From Streptomyces sp. AC558_RSS880 (GTDB lineage: Bacteria > Actinomycetota > Actinomycetes > Streptomycetales > Streptomycetaceae): 64,000 nt of DNA. The notes under the pieces are model-generated. The model was not told the DNA's origin. It did not search any database and saw only the letters and a list, made by a program, of their open reading frames with translations. Made by a program: the position numbers and the translations under genes. Positions 52,492 to 61,198 of this stretch are shown piece by piece; the first letter of the stretch is position 1, and the number at the start of each line of letters is the position of its first letter. The DNA lies in NCBI RefSeq assembly GCF_019049255.1, contig NZ_JAGMUJ010000084.1, positions 334,397 to 398,396 on the forward strand, written 5' to 3'.

Positions 52492-53505
52492 ATGGCTTGT
52501 GTGGTGGCCCGCCAGGATCTTCGCGCACCGGCCGTCTTCGTGCTGGAGACGCTGGCCGTCGCCGCCTGCTACTACGCGGGGGGACGACTGGGGCTGCTGC
52601 GCGAGCTCCACATCGACGGTGCGGTGGTCTCGCCCATCTGGCTGCCGACGGGCGTGGCCGTCGCCTGTCTGCTGATCTTCGGGCTGCGCTGCTGGGTGGG
52701 CGTCGCACTCGGCGCCCTGCTGGTCCTCACGCACCTCACCTCGCTGCGGCTGTCCTCGCTGGGCGTCCTCGCCGGCAGCACCGCCGCCCCGGTGTGCGGT
52801 TGTCTCCTGCTGCGCGGGGTGGGCTTCCGCACCGATCTCACCCGAGTGCGGGACTGTCTCCATCTGGTGTTCCTCGGCGCCTTCGCGGCCATGCTCATCA
52901 GCTCGTCCATCGGCGCCGGCCTCCTCGTCGCCACGGGTGACCTGCCGGCGCGCAACGTCTGGCGGGTGGGGCTGGCCTGGTGGGTGGGCGACGCGATGGG
53001 CGTGCTGCTCGTCACCCCGCTGCTGCTCCTGCTGTACCGCGTGCGCGCGCCGGTGCGGCCGGTGCACTGGTCGAGGTGGAGGGAGGCGGTGGGTCTGGCG
53101 GTGATCGCGGGCTGCCTCGTACCGCTGGCGACGTACAGCCGGGCCAGTCTGCTGTTCGTCATCTACCCGCTGCTGATCTGGGCGGCCCTGCGGTTCCAGC
53201 TCGGGGGCAGCATGGTGTGCGCCCTGTTCGCGTCCGTCATGGCCACCGTCGCGGCGACCGACCGCGTCGGACCGTTCGAGCACCTGACCGAGGTGGAGGT
53301 CCTGGTCAACCTTCATGCGTTCAACGGGGCGTTGGCCCTGACCGCGCTGCTGCTCTCCGCGGTGATCACGGAGCAGCGCAACACCCGGCGCTCCGTGGAG
53401 CGGGCCTGTCAGGAGTTGGTCGAGGTGCTGGAGCATCTGACGGCGGGGGAAGCGGCGGCGCGTCCCCCGCGGGACGAGGGCGGGCGGCCGCGGAACACGG
53501 ACTGA
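52492..53505 (+). CDS. MASE1 domain integral-membrane sensor protein without output domain
   Basis: A 337-residue protein, residues ~10-300 forming a MASE1 domain of eight or so membrane helices (VVSPIWLPTGVAVACLLIFG; WWVGDAMGVLLVTPLLLLLY; LIWAALRFQLGGSMVCALFA). After the last helix there is only a ~50-residue coiled-coil tail (TEQRNTRRSVERACQELVEV) with no kinase, phosphatase or GGDEF domain. It lies 51 bases behind a PP2C phosphatase lacking a sensor, so the two could form a split sensor/phosphatase; this is inference. Start ATG 52492, with a weak ribosome binding site. Confidence 0.8.
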   Translation: MACVVARQDLRAPAVFVLETLAVAACYYAGGRLGLLRELHIDGAVVSPIWLPTGVAVACLLIFGLRCWVGVALGALLVLTHLTSLRLSSLGVLAGSTAAPVCGCLLLRGVGFRTDLTRVRDCLHLVFLGAFAAMLISSSIGAGLLVATGDLPARNVWRVGLAWWVGDAMGVLLVTPLLLLLYRVRAPVRPVHWSRWREAVGLAVIAGCLVPLATYSRASLLFVIYPLLIWAALRFQLGGSMVCALFASVMATVAATDRVGPFEHLTEVEVLVNLHAFNGALALTALLLSAVITEQRNTRRSVERACQELVEVLEHLTAGEAAARPPRDEGGRPRNTD

Positions 53506-53589
53506 TCGCTCTCGCCCCCGCCGCCCCTTCCCGTCCCGACCCCGGAGGCTGCGCCCCCAGGGTCCCTTTCGGCCCTGAACGGGCCTCGT

Positions 53590-53635
53590 CCTCGAACGCC
53601 GGACGGGCTGATGTCAGCCCCTCCGGCGTTCGAGG
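53590..53635. repeat. Streptomyces interspersed palindromic element / terminator hairpin
   Basis: CCTCGAACGCCGGA (53590-53603) pairs with TCCGGCGTTCGAGG (53622-53635), and GGGCTGA pairs with TCAGCCC inside, leaving a 2-base loop. Elements with almost this sequence are scattered in intergenic DNA of many Streptomyces. It lies between the MASE1 gene and the convergent L,D-transpeptidase and can end both transcripts. Confidence 0.8.
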
Positions 53636-53738
53636 AGCGGGGGCGGGCACGGGGGCGAACACAGCGTGCCGAGCACGTCCGGGTACGCCGGCTCCCCTAC
53701 GGTTCCGGATCGTTCACCCGCACGGCCGGGCGGGCCGC

Positions 53739-54620
53739 TCACTCGCCCAGGGAGTCGGCGTCGCCCATGACGATCACCGGGTGCCGGTCCGGGTCGAGGG
53801 TGCGCAGGAGTTCCTCCATGTGGCGCTCCGAGAGGCTGACGCAGCCCTGGGTGGGCCCCTGGTGGTCGACGTGCAGCCAGATGCCGCCGCCCCGGTCGGC
53901 ACCGAGCGGACGGGTCCGGTCCAGCGGGGACGTGCCCGGCTCCCGGTTGTAGTCGATGGCGATGACGTAGTCGAAGGAGCCTTCCAGCGGTTCGCCCTCG
54001 AAGCCGGTGCCACCGGCCGTGAACCCTTCCGACTGGTCGTACGGCAGCTCGGTGCCGGGATCGGGCAGCAGCCCCCCGGCGTCGGTGAGGGTGAACACGC
54101 CGATGGGCGAGCGGAGGTCACCCGCCCGGTGGTCGTCGGTCCAGCCCTTGAGGGCGTTGTGCGCGGGCCATGCCGGGCCGCCCTCCCATCCGGAGCCGGT
54201 GTGCTGGTACAGCACGGCCCGGGAGCGGTTGGCGTCCTTGTGGCGGCCGGTGACGACGACCACCTGGCGGGCGTTCGCGGGAATCCAGGCCCGGGTCCGG
54301 GGGCCGAGGCCGGGGATCCGGGTGAGCGGTCGTGTCTCCGCCCCGGTACCGGGCCGGCCCTGTGCGGTGTTGGCGGTGCCGGGCGCGGTGTCGGCGGTGC
54401 CGGGCGCGGTGCGGGCCGTACCGGGCGCGCCGGCCGCCGGGACGTCCCGCGTCGTGGTTCCGGTGCCCGCTCCGCATCCGCTCAGTGCCGCCAGCACGAC
54501 GAGGGCGACGGCCGCCCACGCCGCCCGGCCGCGCACACGGACGAAGGCACCGGCCCGCCGCCCGGCACGGTACGGAGCACGGTGACGCGGACGGGTCGGG
54601 CAGTCGATCGATGAAGCCAT
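53739..54620 (-). CDS. L,D-transpeptidase-like (YkuD) lipoprotein
   Basis: A 293-residue secreted lipoprotein. Signal with lipobox LVVLAALSGC (~Cys50), then a Thr/Ala/Pro/Gly repeat region (TARTAPGTADTAPGTANTAQ), then the catalytic part. The active site reads IWLHVDHQGPTQGCVSLSER, matching HxG(x)n(S/T)xGCVS, with the Cys as nucleophile. The fold is of the short, low-similarity YkuD type found in many actinobacteria; it may crosslink peptidoglycan or act on another cell-wall peptide. ATG 54620 is preferred because GGGGAC precedes it and the signal then starts properly. Confidence 0.85.
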   Translation of the reverse strand: MASSIDCPTRPRHRAPYRAGRRAGAFVRVRGRAAWAAVALVVLAALSGCGAGTGTTTRDVPAAGAPGTARTAPGTADTAPGTANTAQGRPGTGAETRPLTRIPGLGPRTRAWIPANARQVVVVTGRHKDANRSRAVLYQHTGSGWEGGPAWPAHNALKGWTDDHRAGDLRSPIGVFTLTDAGGLLPDPGTELPYDQSEGFTAGGTGFEGEPLEGSFDYVIAIDYNREPGTSPLDRTRPLGADRGGGIWLHVDHQGPTQGCVSLSERHMEELLRTLDPDRHPVIVMGDADSLGE

Positions 54621-54733
54621 GTCCCCAGCCTGACTTCGACTTCCCGGAATCGCGTCAGCTCCCCGCGCGAGTCCGCCGAAGTCCCCCATCTGCGCTGCCC
54701 GGGAGGCGCGCGGGAGGGGGTCCGTCCGGGTGA

Positions 54734-54765
54734 CGGGCCCGCACTCCGAGTGGAGTACGGGCCCG
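54734..54765. terminator. Hairpin terminator of the GH87-like gene
   Basis: A 14-bp stem with one mismatch (54734-54747 with 54752-54765) around GAGT, 28 bases past the stop of the GH87-like gene on the minus strand. Confidence 0.75.
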
Positions 54766-54792
54766 CCGGACGGAGTGGCGCGCGGGGTGGCG

Positions 54793-57700
54793 CTACCGGT
54801 TGATCACGAACTGCGAGCCGGGTTCGATCAGCACGTCCCCTTCGGCCGAATCGGTGATGGTGACGTCCGTGAGCGTGGCGCTGCCGCGGGCGCCGCCCAT
54901 GGCGAGGATGCCGGACCCGTTGTTGGACCTGTCGATGGTGACGCCCGTGATCCGGGCGTCCGGCACCGCTCCCCCGCCCGACTTGAACTGGATGCCGTCG
55001 TAGGTGGAGTCGTGGATGTCGGTGTCCCGGATGACCACACCCGGGATGTCCAGCCCCTGGGCGAACAGGGTGATCGCCCCGAACTCCTGGTCCTCGTTCC
55101 AGAAGGCACCGCCGGTGCGGTACAGGCCGTTGTCGGCGATGAGTGTCTGCCCGGAGAAGGGCAGGGGGTCGTGGTCGGTCGCCAGCATGATGCCCGGGTA
55201 GTTCATCGTGTCCTGGACGAGGTTGCTCTCGATGGTGTTGCCGTGGCCTCCGTAGATCGCGATGCCGTTGGCGCGCCAGGGCAGTTGGACGGTGTTGTTG
55301 CGGAAGTGGTTGTCATGGCCGATGTCGACCGACGGGTCCTTGACGTACTTGCTCGCCCAGACGGCGAGCGCGTCGTCGCCGGTGTTGCGGAATGACGAGT
55401 TCTCCACCTCGGAATTGCGTGTTCCGTTGGCGAGGTTGATGCCGTCCGCGTAGGTGTCGCGGATCCGCATGCCGCTGAAGCGCAGTCCGTCGGCCGGGCC
55501 CCACAGTTCGGGGATGTTGCTGTGGTCGCGGCCCACCCAGACACCGACGTTGGCGTGCTCGATCCACACATTACTGATCTTCGTGTTCTTGCCGAACCGG
55601 CCGTTGAGGCCGACCCCGCCCTCGGCTCCGCCGTCGCCGCCGCGGATGGTGCCCGAGCCGAAGATGGCGATGTCCGAGATCCGGGTGTTGTCGTCGATGT
55701 CGAAGCCGAAGTTGCCCTCGTGGGGGTGGTTGATGCCGCCCGCCTGGTGCGGTGGCGTCAGCGTGTAGAGCTGGGAGTGCCACATGCCGGCGCCGCGGAC
55801 GGTGACGTCGCGGATGCCGACCTGGTTGTACTGGCCGCGGTTGTGCGGGTCGTCGGTGAGGATCTTCTGCTCCTGGCGCCACTGGCCCGGCGGGATCCAC
55901 ACGCAGTCGATCCGCCCGTTCTGGTCGGCGGTCACGGCGCGCTGGAGGGCGTCGGTGTCGTCGATGCCGTCGTTGGGGACGGCGCCGTACTCCGTGATGG
56001 AGACGCATCCGGCGGGCTTGTCGGTGGGCGGGGCCACCTGCTCCAGGTCGACCAGGTCGACGACGTAGAAGGCGGCGGTGTCACCGGCGTCGCGCTGCAG
56101 CCGGAAGACGGTGCCCGCCGGGTAGGTCGCGCCGAGCAGCGCGTGGGACTCGTCGAACAGGCGGCGGGCGTCGCTCCCCGGGGTGTTGGTGAGTCCCTCG
56201 GGGGCGTCGGTGTTGCCGTACAGCCAGCTGTGCTTGGAGCTGAGGCCGATCTTCTGCACGAACTCGCCGTCGGCGTAGAGGCTGAGGGTGGCCTCGGTGC
56301 CTCCCCCGCCCGGGGCGTCCGGGATGGAGTTGCGTACGACGATCGAGTTGGTCGGGCCGCTGGAGGTGAACTGGACGTACTGGCCGGTGGAGTCGAGGCG
56401 GACCGACTCGCGTCCGGAGGACTCGGTGGCGAAGTTGGTGTGGCCGAAGGTCCGCTTGGCGTCGGCGGTGAGGAGGGTGCCCCGGTACGTGCCGTCCTCC
56501 GCCTCGTACTCGGTGTACGGCACGGCGGCGCCGCGGCCGACCACGATCGGGCGGGTGAGGACGTTGTTGTTCTCGTCGGTCTCGTCGACGGTGTCCGTGG
56601 CGTCCGCGGTCGCGGTGAGGAGGCTCGCGCCGGCGGTGGCGGTCCAGGTGCCGTCGACGGCGACCTCGGCGGTGGCGCCCGCGGCGATCGTCCCCGTCGT
56701 TCCGTCGAGGGTTCTGCCGCCGACGGCGAGACGGGTCACGGAGCCGGCGGGGGCCGGTGAGGTGCCCCGGTTGTGCACGGAGACGGTGAAGGACACCGGC
56801 GCGCCCGTGGCGGGGTTCGCCGGATCGGTCCTGATGCTCCGGACCTCCAGATCGGGGCCCGGGCTCTGCGCGACGGTCAGCTTGTCGGTCGCGGTGCGGC
56901 TGTTGTTGGTGTCGTCCTGCTCGGGGACGGTGTCGGTGGGGTCGACCACGGCGGACACGGTGTAACTGCCCCGGGCGCGCTTGCCGACGTCCACGGAGAC
57001 GGTCGTGGAGGCTCCCGCGGCGAGCGCTCCGACGGGGGCGCTGCCCGCGACGGTGCCCTCCAGGCTGACGTCGACGGTGACGGCGGCGGACGCGGCCGTC
57101 CCCGCGTTGCGCACGGTCGCGCGGACGGTGACGGCGTCCGTCTCGGTGGGCGACGCGGGCGTCCACGAGAGGTCGGGGACGACCAGGTCGGGGTGGGGGG
57201 CGGCGGTGCCGACGACCTGCAACTCGGCCACCTGGGCGCCGTATCCGCTGGTGTTGTGCGTGAACCTCAGCCGCACGTCGGCGTAGCGGCCGGTGACCGG
57301 GATGGTGACGGTGTTGCCGCCCGCGCCGGGGTCGAAGGTGTAGTCGGCGCGGGCCTTGATCGAGGTGAAGGTGCCCGACGCCCGCTCGCGTGCGAGGACC
57401 TCGATGCTCTGGGTCCGTTTCGCCCAGGCCGGTTCGGGGTTGAGCTTGACCACGACTGCGCCGAGGTCCGCGTCGGCACCCAGGTCGACCGTGAGGGTGG
57501 CGGGGTGGCCGGTGGACTCCCAGTAGGTGCCCAGCTGCCCGTCGTTGGCGTTGGTCGCCACGAACGAGTGAATTGTGGAGGAGGCTTCGATCGGTTTGCC
57601 GAGCGCCAGGTTGGTGCCGTCGACCGGCGGTTCCTCCGGGTTGCCGCCGTCGTCACCGCCGTAGACCTCGATCTCCGACAACTGGGCGGCGTTCCAGCCG

Positions 57701-58176
57701 GTGTTGGCGCTCACCCGGACGCGGATGTGGCGCACGTCGCGGGCGGGGAAGCCGACGGTGACCGTGTTGCCGCCGTCGGGGTCGAAGCGGTGGGCGGCGG
57801 AACCGGACAGCGTGGTGAAGGTGGAGCCGTCGGTGCTGCCCTCGACGGAGAGGGTCTGGGTGCGGGCCTCCCAGGCGGTGGGCAGCTCGAGGACCACCTG
57901 CTCGGCCTCGACGGTGCCGCCGAGGTCGACGCGGATCCACTGCGGGAAGGCCCCTGCCGGGCCCTCCCAGTAGCTCAGCTGGCTGCCGTCGGTCACATGG
58001 GCGGCGGGATAGCCGGCGTGGGAGCCGCCGGCCGTGACGCTCTTGCCGAGCGCCAGGTTGGGGCCACGGACCGCTTTCGGGGCGGCGTCGGCCGTATCGG
58101 GTTGCAGGCCGACGGCGACCAGGCCGGCCAGGAGCAGGCCGGTGATCGTCCGTAGGCCGAAACGCTTCCGTCTCAT
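54793..58176 (-). CDS. Large secreted right-handed beta-helix glycanase, GH87 (alpha-1,3-glucanase)-like
   Basis: A 1127-residue exported protein. Signal ~1-31. Two discoidin/F5-8C sugar-binding domains (~40-180 and ~190-320; both open with NLALGK), two CARDB Ig-like domains (~330-550; each with DxDNTNN-type ends), a CBM35/CBM6-like segment (~555-700), and a beta-helix catalytic region (~715-1127) beginning with ITEYGAVPNDGIDDTDALQR. Within it DVTVRGAGMWHSQLY, NVWIEHANVGVWVGRDHS, ADGINLANGTRNSEVENSSF and NTGDDALAVW match GH87, where Asp residues of DGI and GDD are catalytic. Target is probably fungal alpha-1,3-glucan. GAGGACTTC precedes ATG. Exact family needs a database search. Confidence 0.85.
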   Translation of the reverse strand: MRRKRFGLRTITGLLLAGLVAVGLQPDTADAAPKAVRGPNLALGKSVTAGGSHAGYPAAHVTDGSQLSYWEGPAGAFPQWIRVDLGGTVEAEQVVLELPTAWEARTQTLSVEGSTDGSTFTTLSGSAAHRFDPDGGNTVTVGFPARDVRHIRVRVSANTGWNAAQLSEIEVYGGDDGGNPEEPPVDGTNLALGKPIEASSTIHSFVATNANDGQLGTYWESTGHPATLTVDLGADADLGAVVVKLNPEPAWAKRTQSIEVLARERASGTFTSIKARADYTFDPGAGGNTVTIPVTGRYADVRLRFTHNTSGYGAQVAELQVVGTAAPHPDLVVPDLSWTPASPTETDAVTVRATVRNAGTAASAAVTVDVSLEGTVAGSAPVGALAAGASTTVSVDVGKRARGSYTVSAVVDPTDTVPEQDDTNNSRTATDKLTVAQSPGPDLEVRSIRTDPANPATGAPVSFTVSVHNRGTSPAPAGSVTRLAVGGRTLDGTTGTIAAGATAEVAVDGTWTATAGASLLTATADATDTVDETDENNNVLTRPIVVGRGAAVPYTEYEAEDGTYRGTLLTADAKRTFGHTNFATESSGRESVRLDSTGQYVQFTSSGPTNSIVVRNSIPDAPGGGGTEATLSLYADGEFVQKIGLSSKHSWLYGNTDAPEGLTNTPGSDARRLFDESHALLGATYPAGTVFRLQRDAGDTAAFYVVDLVDLEQVAPPTDKPAGCVSITEYGAVPNDGIDDTDALQRAVTADQNGRIDCVWIPPGQWRQEQKILTDDPHNRGQYNQVGIRDVTVRGAGMWHSQLYTLTPPHQAGGINHPHEGNFGFDIDDNTRISDIAIFGSGTIRGGDGGAEGGVGLNGRFGKNTKISNVWIEHANVGVWVGRDHSNIPELWGPADGLRFSGMRIRDTYADGINLANGTRNSEVENSSFRNTGDDALAVWASKYVKDPSVDIGHDNHFRNNTVQLPWRANGIAIYGGHGNTIESNLVQDTMNYPGIMLATDHDPLPFSGQTLIADNGLYRTGGAFWNEDQEFGAITLFAQGLDIPGVVIRDTDIHDSTYDGIQFKSGGGAVPDARITGVTIDRSNNGSGILAMGGARGSATLTDVTITDSAEGDVLIEPGSQFVINR

Positions 58177-58492
58177 GAAGTCCTCGTTCCACGGCGGGTG
58201 CTGGAGGGTGGCCAACCGGGCAATCGGTGCTCCTGCCACGGATTGCCATGGCCAAGTATGGATTTTGCGCGGGGGAGTTCATTTCTTGCGGCTTCCGGAT
58301 TGAAGTTTCCGGCTCGCGTCCCTCTTGTCAATGGCACGCACACAACGTCCTTGAGGGCCGTGCCGTCTCTGGTGCCGCCCTCGCGCCGCGTGAGAATGTC
58401 AACCGATGGCCGCGCAGAAGAAACGGTCAACCGCGCTCGGCCGTACCATGGCTGGCCACCGGGGGAACCAACAGGCAGAAAGGGGCACCGCC
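58177..58492. other. Divergent promoter region between the GH87-like and coiled-coil genes
   Basis: 316 bases with no gene. It holds a minus-strand TTGACA (58397-58402) and another near 58348, but I could not pair either with a good -10. A moderately AT-rich stretch lies at 58255-58310. Control signals for both flanking genes must lie here; no CebR box or CGAAA/TTTCG box is present. Confidence 0.4.
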
Positions 58493-59284
58493 ATGTCCGA
58501 GAACTCGACCGCGGCCACCGACCTCACGTCCCAGTACTCCGCTCAGGTCGCGGGTGATCTCGAGCGCAACGTCAAGGAGCAGGAGCGGGTCACCGCGGAG
58601 ATCGCGGCGCTGCAGGAGCAGTTGACCGTGCTTCAGCACGACCACACCCTCCTGGTGAACATGCGGCAGGCGCTGGGCCTCGCCTCGGCGCCCGCCGAGG
58701 CCGTGGGCACGCCCGAGCCCGCGGTCGCACCCGAGGCCGTAGGCACGTCGCAGCCGGTGGGCACGCCGGAGGCCGTGGAGGCGCCGGAGGCCGACACGGC
58801 GCCGGGCGGTGCGACCGTGCCGGCGCCGCGCAAGAGGGGCGGGGCCCGGCCGGCGGCCACGTCGGGCGAGGAGAAGCCGAAGCGGGCGAGGAAGACGGCC
58901 GCGCGCACCGCGTCCGGGAAGTCCACCCCGTCGGGGAAGGGGAAGTCCATCTCGTCGGGGAAGTCCGCCCCGTCGGGGAAGTCCACGCGCAAGCCGCCCG
59001 CCGCGAAGGCGGAGAAGCCCAAGGCGGACGGCCCCAAGCTGGTCGAGCTCGTCCGCCGGCACCTGGAGGAGCAGAACGAGCCCCGCTCGGCGGCGGAGGT
59101 CGCCGGCGCGCTCGGGCAGGCCCACCCCGAACGCGCCATCAAGACCACGGTCGTGCGCAGCACCCTGGAGGGCCTCGTCGCCCGCAACCAGGCCCAGCGC
59201 ACCAAGCAGGGCTCGTCGGTCTTCTACACCACGCCCGACAGCACCGAGCAGGCCCCGAAGGCCGAGGACGCGGCGCGGTCCTGA
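58493..59284 (+). CDS. Coiled-coil, Lys-rich, winged-helix protein (nucleoid-associated-like)
   Basis: A 263-residue protein. Residues ~18-60 form a coiled coil (DLERNVKEQERVTAEIAALQ), ~65-115 a Pro/Ala/Glu repeat (VGTPEPAVAPEAVGTSQPVG), ~120-180 a Lys/Ser/Gly-rich tail with SGKS repeats (SGKSTPSGKGKSISSGKSAP), like histone H1 tails, and ~185-250 a winged helix (LVELVRRHLEEQNEPRSAAE to SVFYTTP). DNA compaction or regulation is a likely role. ATG 58493 follows AGAAAGGGG. Family members occur widely in Streptomyces; I give no gene name. Confidence 0.78.
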   Translation: MSENSTAATDLTSQYSAQVAGDLERNVKEQERVTAEIAALQEQLTVLQHDHTLLVNMRQALGLASAPAEAVGTPEPAVAPEAVGTSQPVGTPEAVEAPEADTAPGGATVPAPRKRGGARPAATSGEEKPKRARKTAARTASGKSTPSGKGKSISSGKSAPSGKSTRKPPAAKAEKPKADGPKLVELVRRHLEEQNEPRSAAEVAGALGQAHPERAIKTTVVRSTLEGLVARNQAQRTKQGSSVFYTTPDSTEQAPKAEDAARS

Positions 59285-59299
59285 CGCCGTCCCGGCCGC

Positions 59300-61198
59300 T
59301 CACCGCTCCGTGTGACGCACCTCCACCGGCTCGAAGGTGATCCGGGTACGGGCCGTGCCGCCGGCCCAGACGACCTCGGCCGTCCCGTCGTCCACCCGGA
59401 CCTCTTCGACCGCCTCCGACAGGGGCGCGGCGTCCGCGTCCGCCGTGAGGGAGGCCAGACTGATGTGCACGGAAGTGCCCGCACAGCTGCCGGTGAGGCG
59501 CGGGACGCTGGCCCAGCGGGTCCAGGCCGTGCCCTGGGGGGCGCGGACCGGGCCGGGGGACGGGTCGTCCCAGCCGTACAGGCCGTACAGGGCGGAGACC
59601 AGCGGCTCCTCGGGGCCGGTGGCCCAGCCGGTGTGGGTGAGCCGGGCGCCCTCCGGCGCCCCCACGACGCGGTGCACGCGCAGTTCGTGGCGGCCGCGCG
59701 CCACCGTCACGCTCTCCACCCGCAGGCCCGGGACCATCGGCGGACCGCCGGCGAACACGGGGCGGTGCCACGAGGCCGCCCAGCCCCAGCCGTCGCCGTG
59801 TCCCGCGCCCAGGGGGTGGATGCGGCGGCGCACGCTGTGCCGGCCGCCGGTCTCCACCGACAGGTGGTTGTCGGCGACGTTCCCCGGTGCGGTGGGGCCG
59901 GTGCGGGTGGAGTAGGCCTGGCGCCCGTAGTGCGGGTCGTCCTCGGCCGCCGTCTCGCCCTCGTGCGGGCGCACGTGGTCGCTGCCGTGGTTGTGCAGCC
60001 GTACGATCCCGTCGGCCCGCGTCGCCTGGACGAGCAGCCCCGGCGCCGGCAGCGCCAGCACGCGGTCGGACTCCTCCACCGGTGCCGGCTCCTCGCGGGC
60101 CGTCCAGAACGCGTGGCCGGCGGGGGCGAGCAGCGCGACGAACGCCTTCGACGCCCAGTACGGTGACGCCGGGCCGGAGTAGCCCTGCAGACCGGCCTCG
60201 TGCGGGCCGTACCAGCCCAGGCTCAGCAGGCCGTCGGCGGTCAGCGCGCCCCGGTCCAGGAAGTGACGCAGGCTGCCGCTGGCGATGCGCCGGGAGGCGC
60301 CCGGGGTCAGCGGGGTGTGGCCGGTGACGGCGCCCAGCGCGACGGCCGCCGAGGCGGCGAAGCGGTACGTCAGCGACCGGCCGAAGTGCAGCGGCGCCCC
60401 GTCCGCGCCGAACATCAGGGCGAAGCCCTCCAGGTGGGCGCGGAGCCGTTCGCCGTGGTGGGCCGAGGCCTCCTCGTCGCCCGCGAGATGGGCGTCGAGG
60501 ACCGGGTACAGGTGCAGGGCCCAGCCGTTGTAGTGGTCGAAGGCGCGTCCGTCCCCGTCGGCGTACCAGCCGTCGCCCCGGTACCAGCTCTCCAGCAGGT
60601 CCAGCGCCCGCTGCCGGGCCGCCGCCGTCTCGGCGTCGCCGCGTCCGACGGACTCCAGGAACCCGGCCACCGTGTACGGGAAGAGGTACCAGTTGTTGGG
60701 CGCCGGGGTGTGCCGCAGCGCCCCCCGCAGCCACTCCTCCGCCCGGTCCTGCACACCGGCGTCGAGCCGCTTCCACAGCCAGGGCGCGGTCAGCCGCAGG
60801 CCGAGCGCGACGGACGCCGACTCGACCATCGGCTGGCCCTGTACGTCGTGGTCGAGGATCAGCGGCCAGGACTCGGTGTCGTCGCGGCCCGGGGTGCGGG
60901 TGCCGGCGGCGAGTCCGCTCGCGTACCGCTCCAGCAGGCCGTGCGGGTCGTCCCCGTCCGCGCCCGCGACGCGGAAGGCGGCGGCGAGGAACGTCCTGGC
61001 ATAGCCCTCGAGTCCGTCGGAGCGCACTCCCGAGCGGGAGGGGCGTCCCGGCAGGTCCAGCAGCGCGCAGCCGGGGGTGCTCCAGCGCCAGGCCGCCGTG
61101 AGGAGCCCGTCCGCCACGGCTTCCCAGTGGGCGCGGGTGTAACCGGTGCGGGGGCTGATGTCGTGGTCGTCGGCGGGCAGTTCGAAGGGGTCGCTCAT
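59300..61198 (-). CDS. DUF2264 domain protein of a sugar-uptake operon
   Basis: A 632-residue soluble protein. The N-terminal DUF2264 barrel (~15-385; WPLILDHDVQGQPMVESASV, NNWYLFPYTVAGFLESVGRG, FDHYNGWALHLYP) is followed by a C-terminal beta-sandwich domain (~390-632; NHLSVETGG, ASWHRPVFAGGPP). The (alpha/alpha)6-toroid-like architecture suggests a glycan hydrolase or lyase of pectin-type sugars, unproved. Start overlaps the dehydrogenase stop (ATGA at 61195-61198), so it is the last gene of the ABC permease operon. Confidence 0.85.
   Translation of the reverse strand: MSDPFELPADDHDISPRTGYTRAHWEAVADGLLTAAWRWSTPGCALLDLPGRPSRSGVRSDGLEGYARTFLAAAFRVAGADGDDPHGLLERYASGLAAGTRTPGRDDTESWPLILDHDVQGQPMVESASVALGLRLTAPWLWKRLDAGVQDRAEEWLRGALRHTPAPNNWYLFPYTVAGFLESVGRGDAETAAARQRALDLLESWYRGDGWYADGDGRAFDHYNGWALHLYPVLDAHLAGDEEASAHHGERLRAHLEGFALMFGADGAPLHFGRSLTYRFAASAAVALGAVTGHTPLTPGASRRIASGSLRHFLDRGALTADGLLSLGWYGPHEAGLQGYSGPASPYWASKAFVALLAPAGHAFWTAREEPAPVEESDRVLALPAPGLLVQATRADGIVRLHNHGSDHVRPHEGETAAEDDPHYGRQAYSTRTGPTAPGNVADNHLSVETGGRHSVRRRIHPLGAGHGDGWGWAASWHRPVFAGGPPMVPGLRVESVTVARGRHELRVHRVVGAPEGARLTHTGWATGPEEPLVSALYGLYGWDDPSPGPVRAPQGTAWTRWASVPRLTGSCAGTSVHISLASLTADADAAPLSEAVEEVRVDDGTAEVVWAGGTARTRITFEPVEVRHTER

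Noticed and set aside
58397..58402. Perfect minus-strand TTGACA as promoter of the GH87-like gene
   Set aside because: No acceptable -10 lies 16-19 bases downstream, and it is over 220 bases from the start codon.
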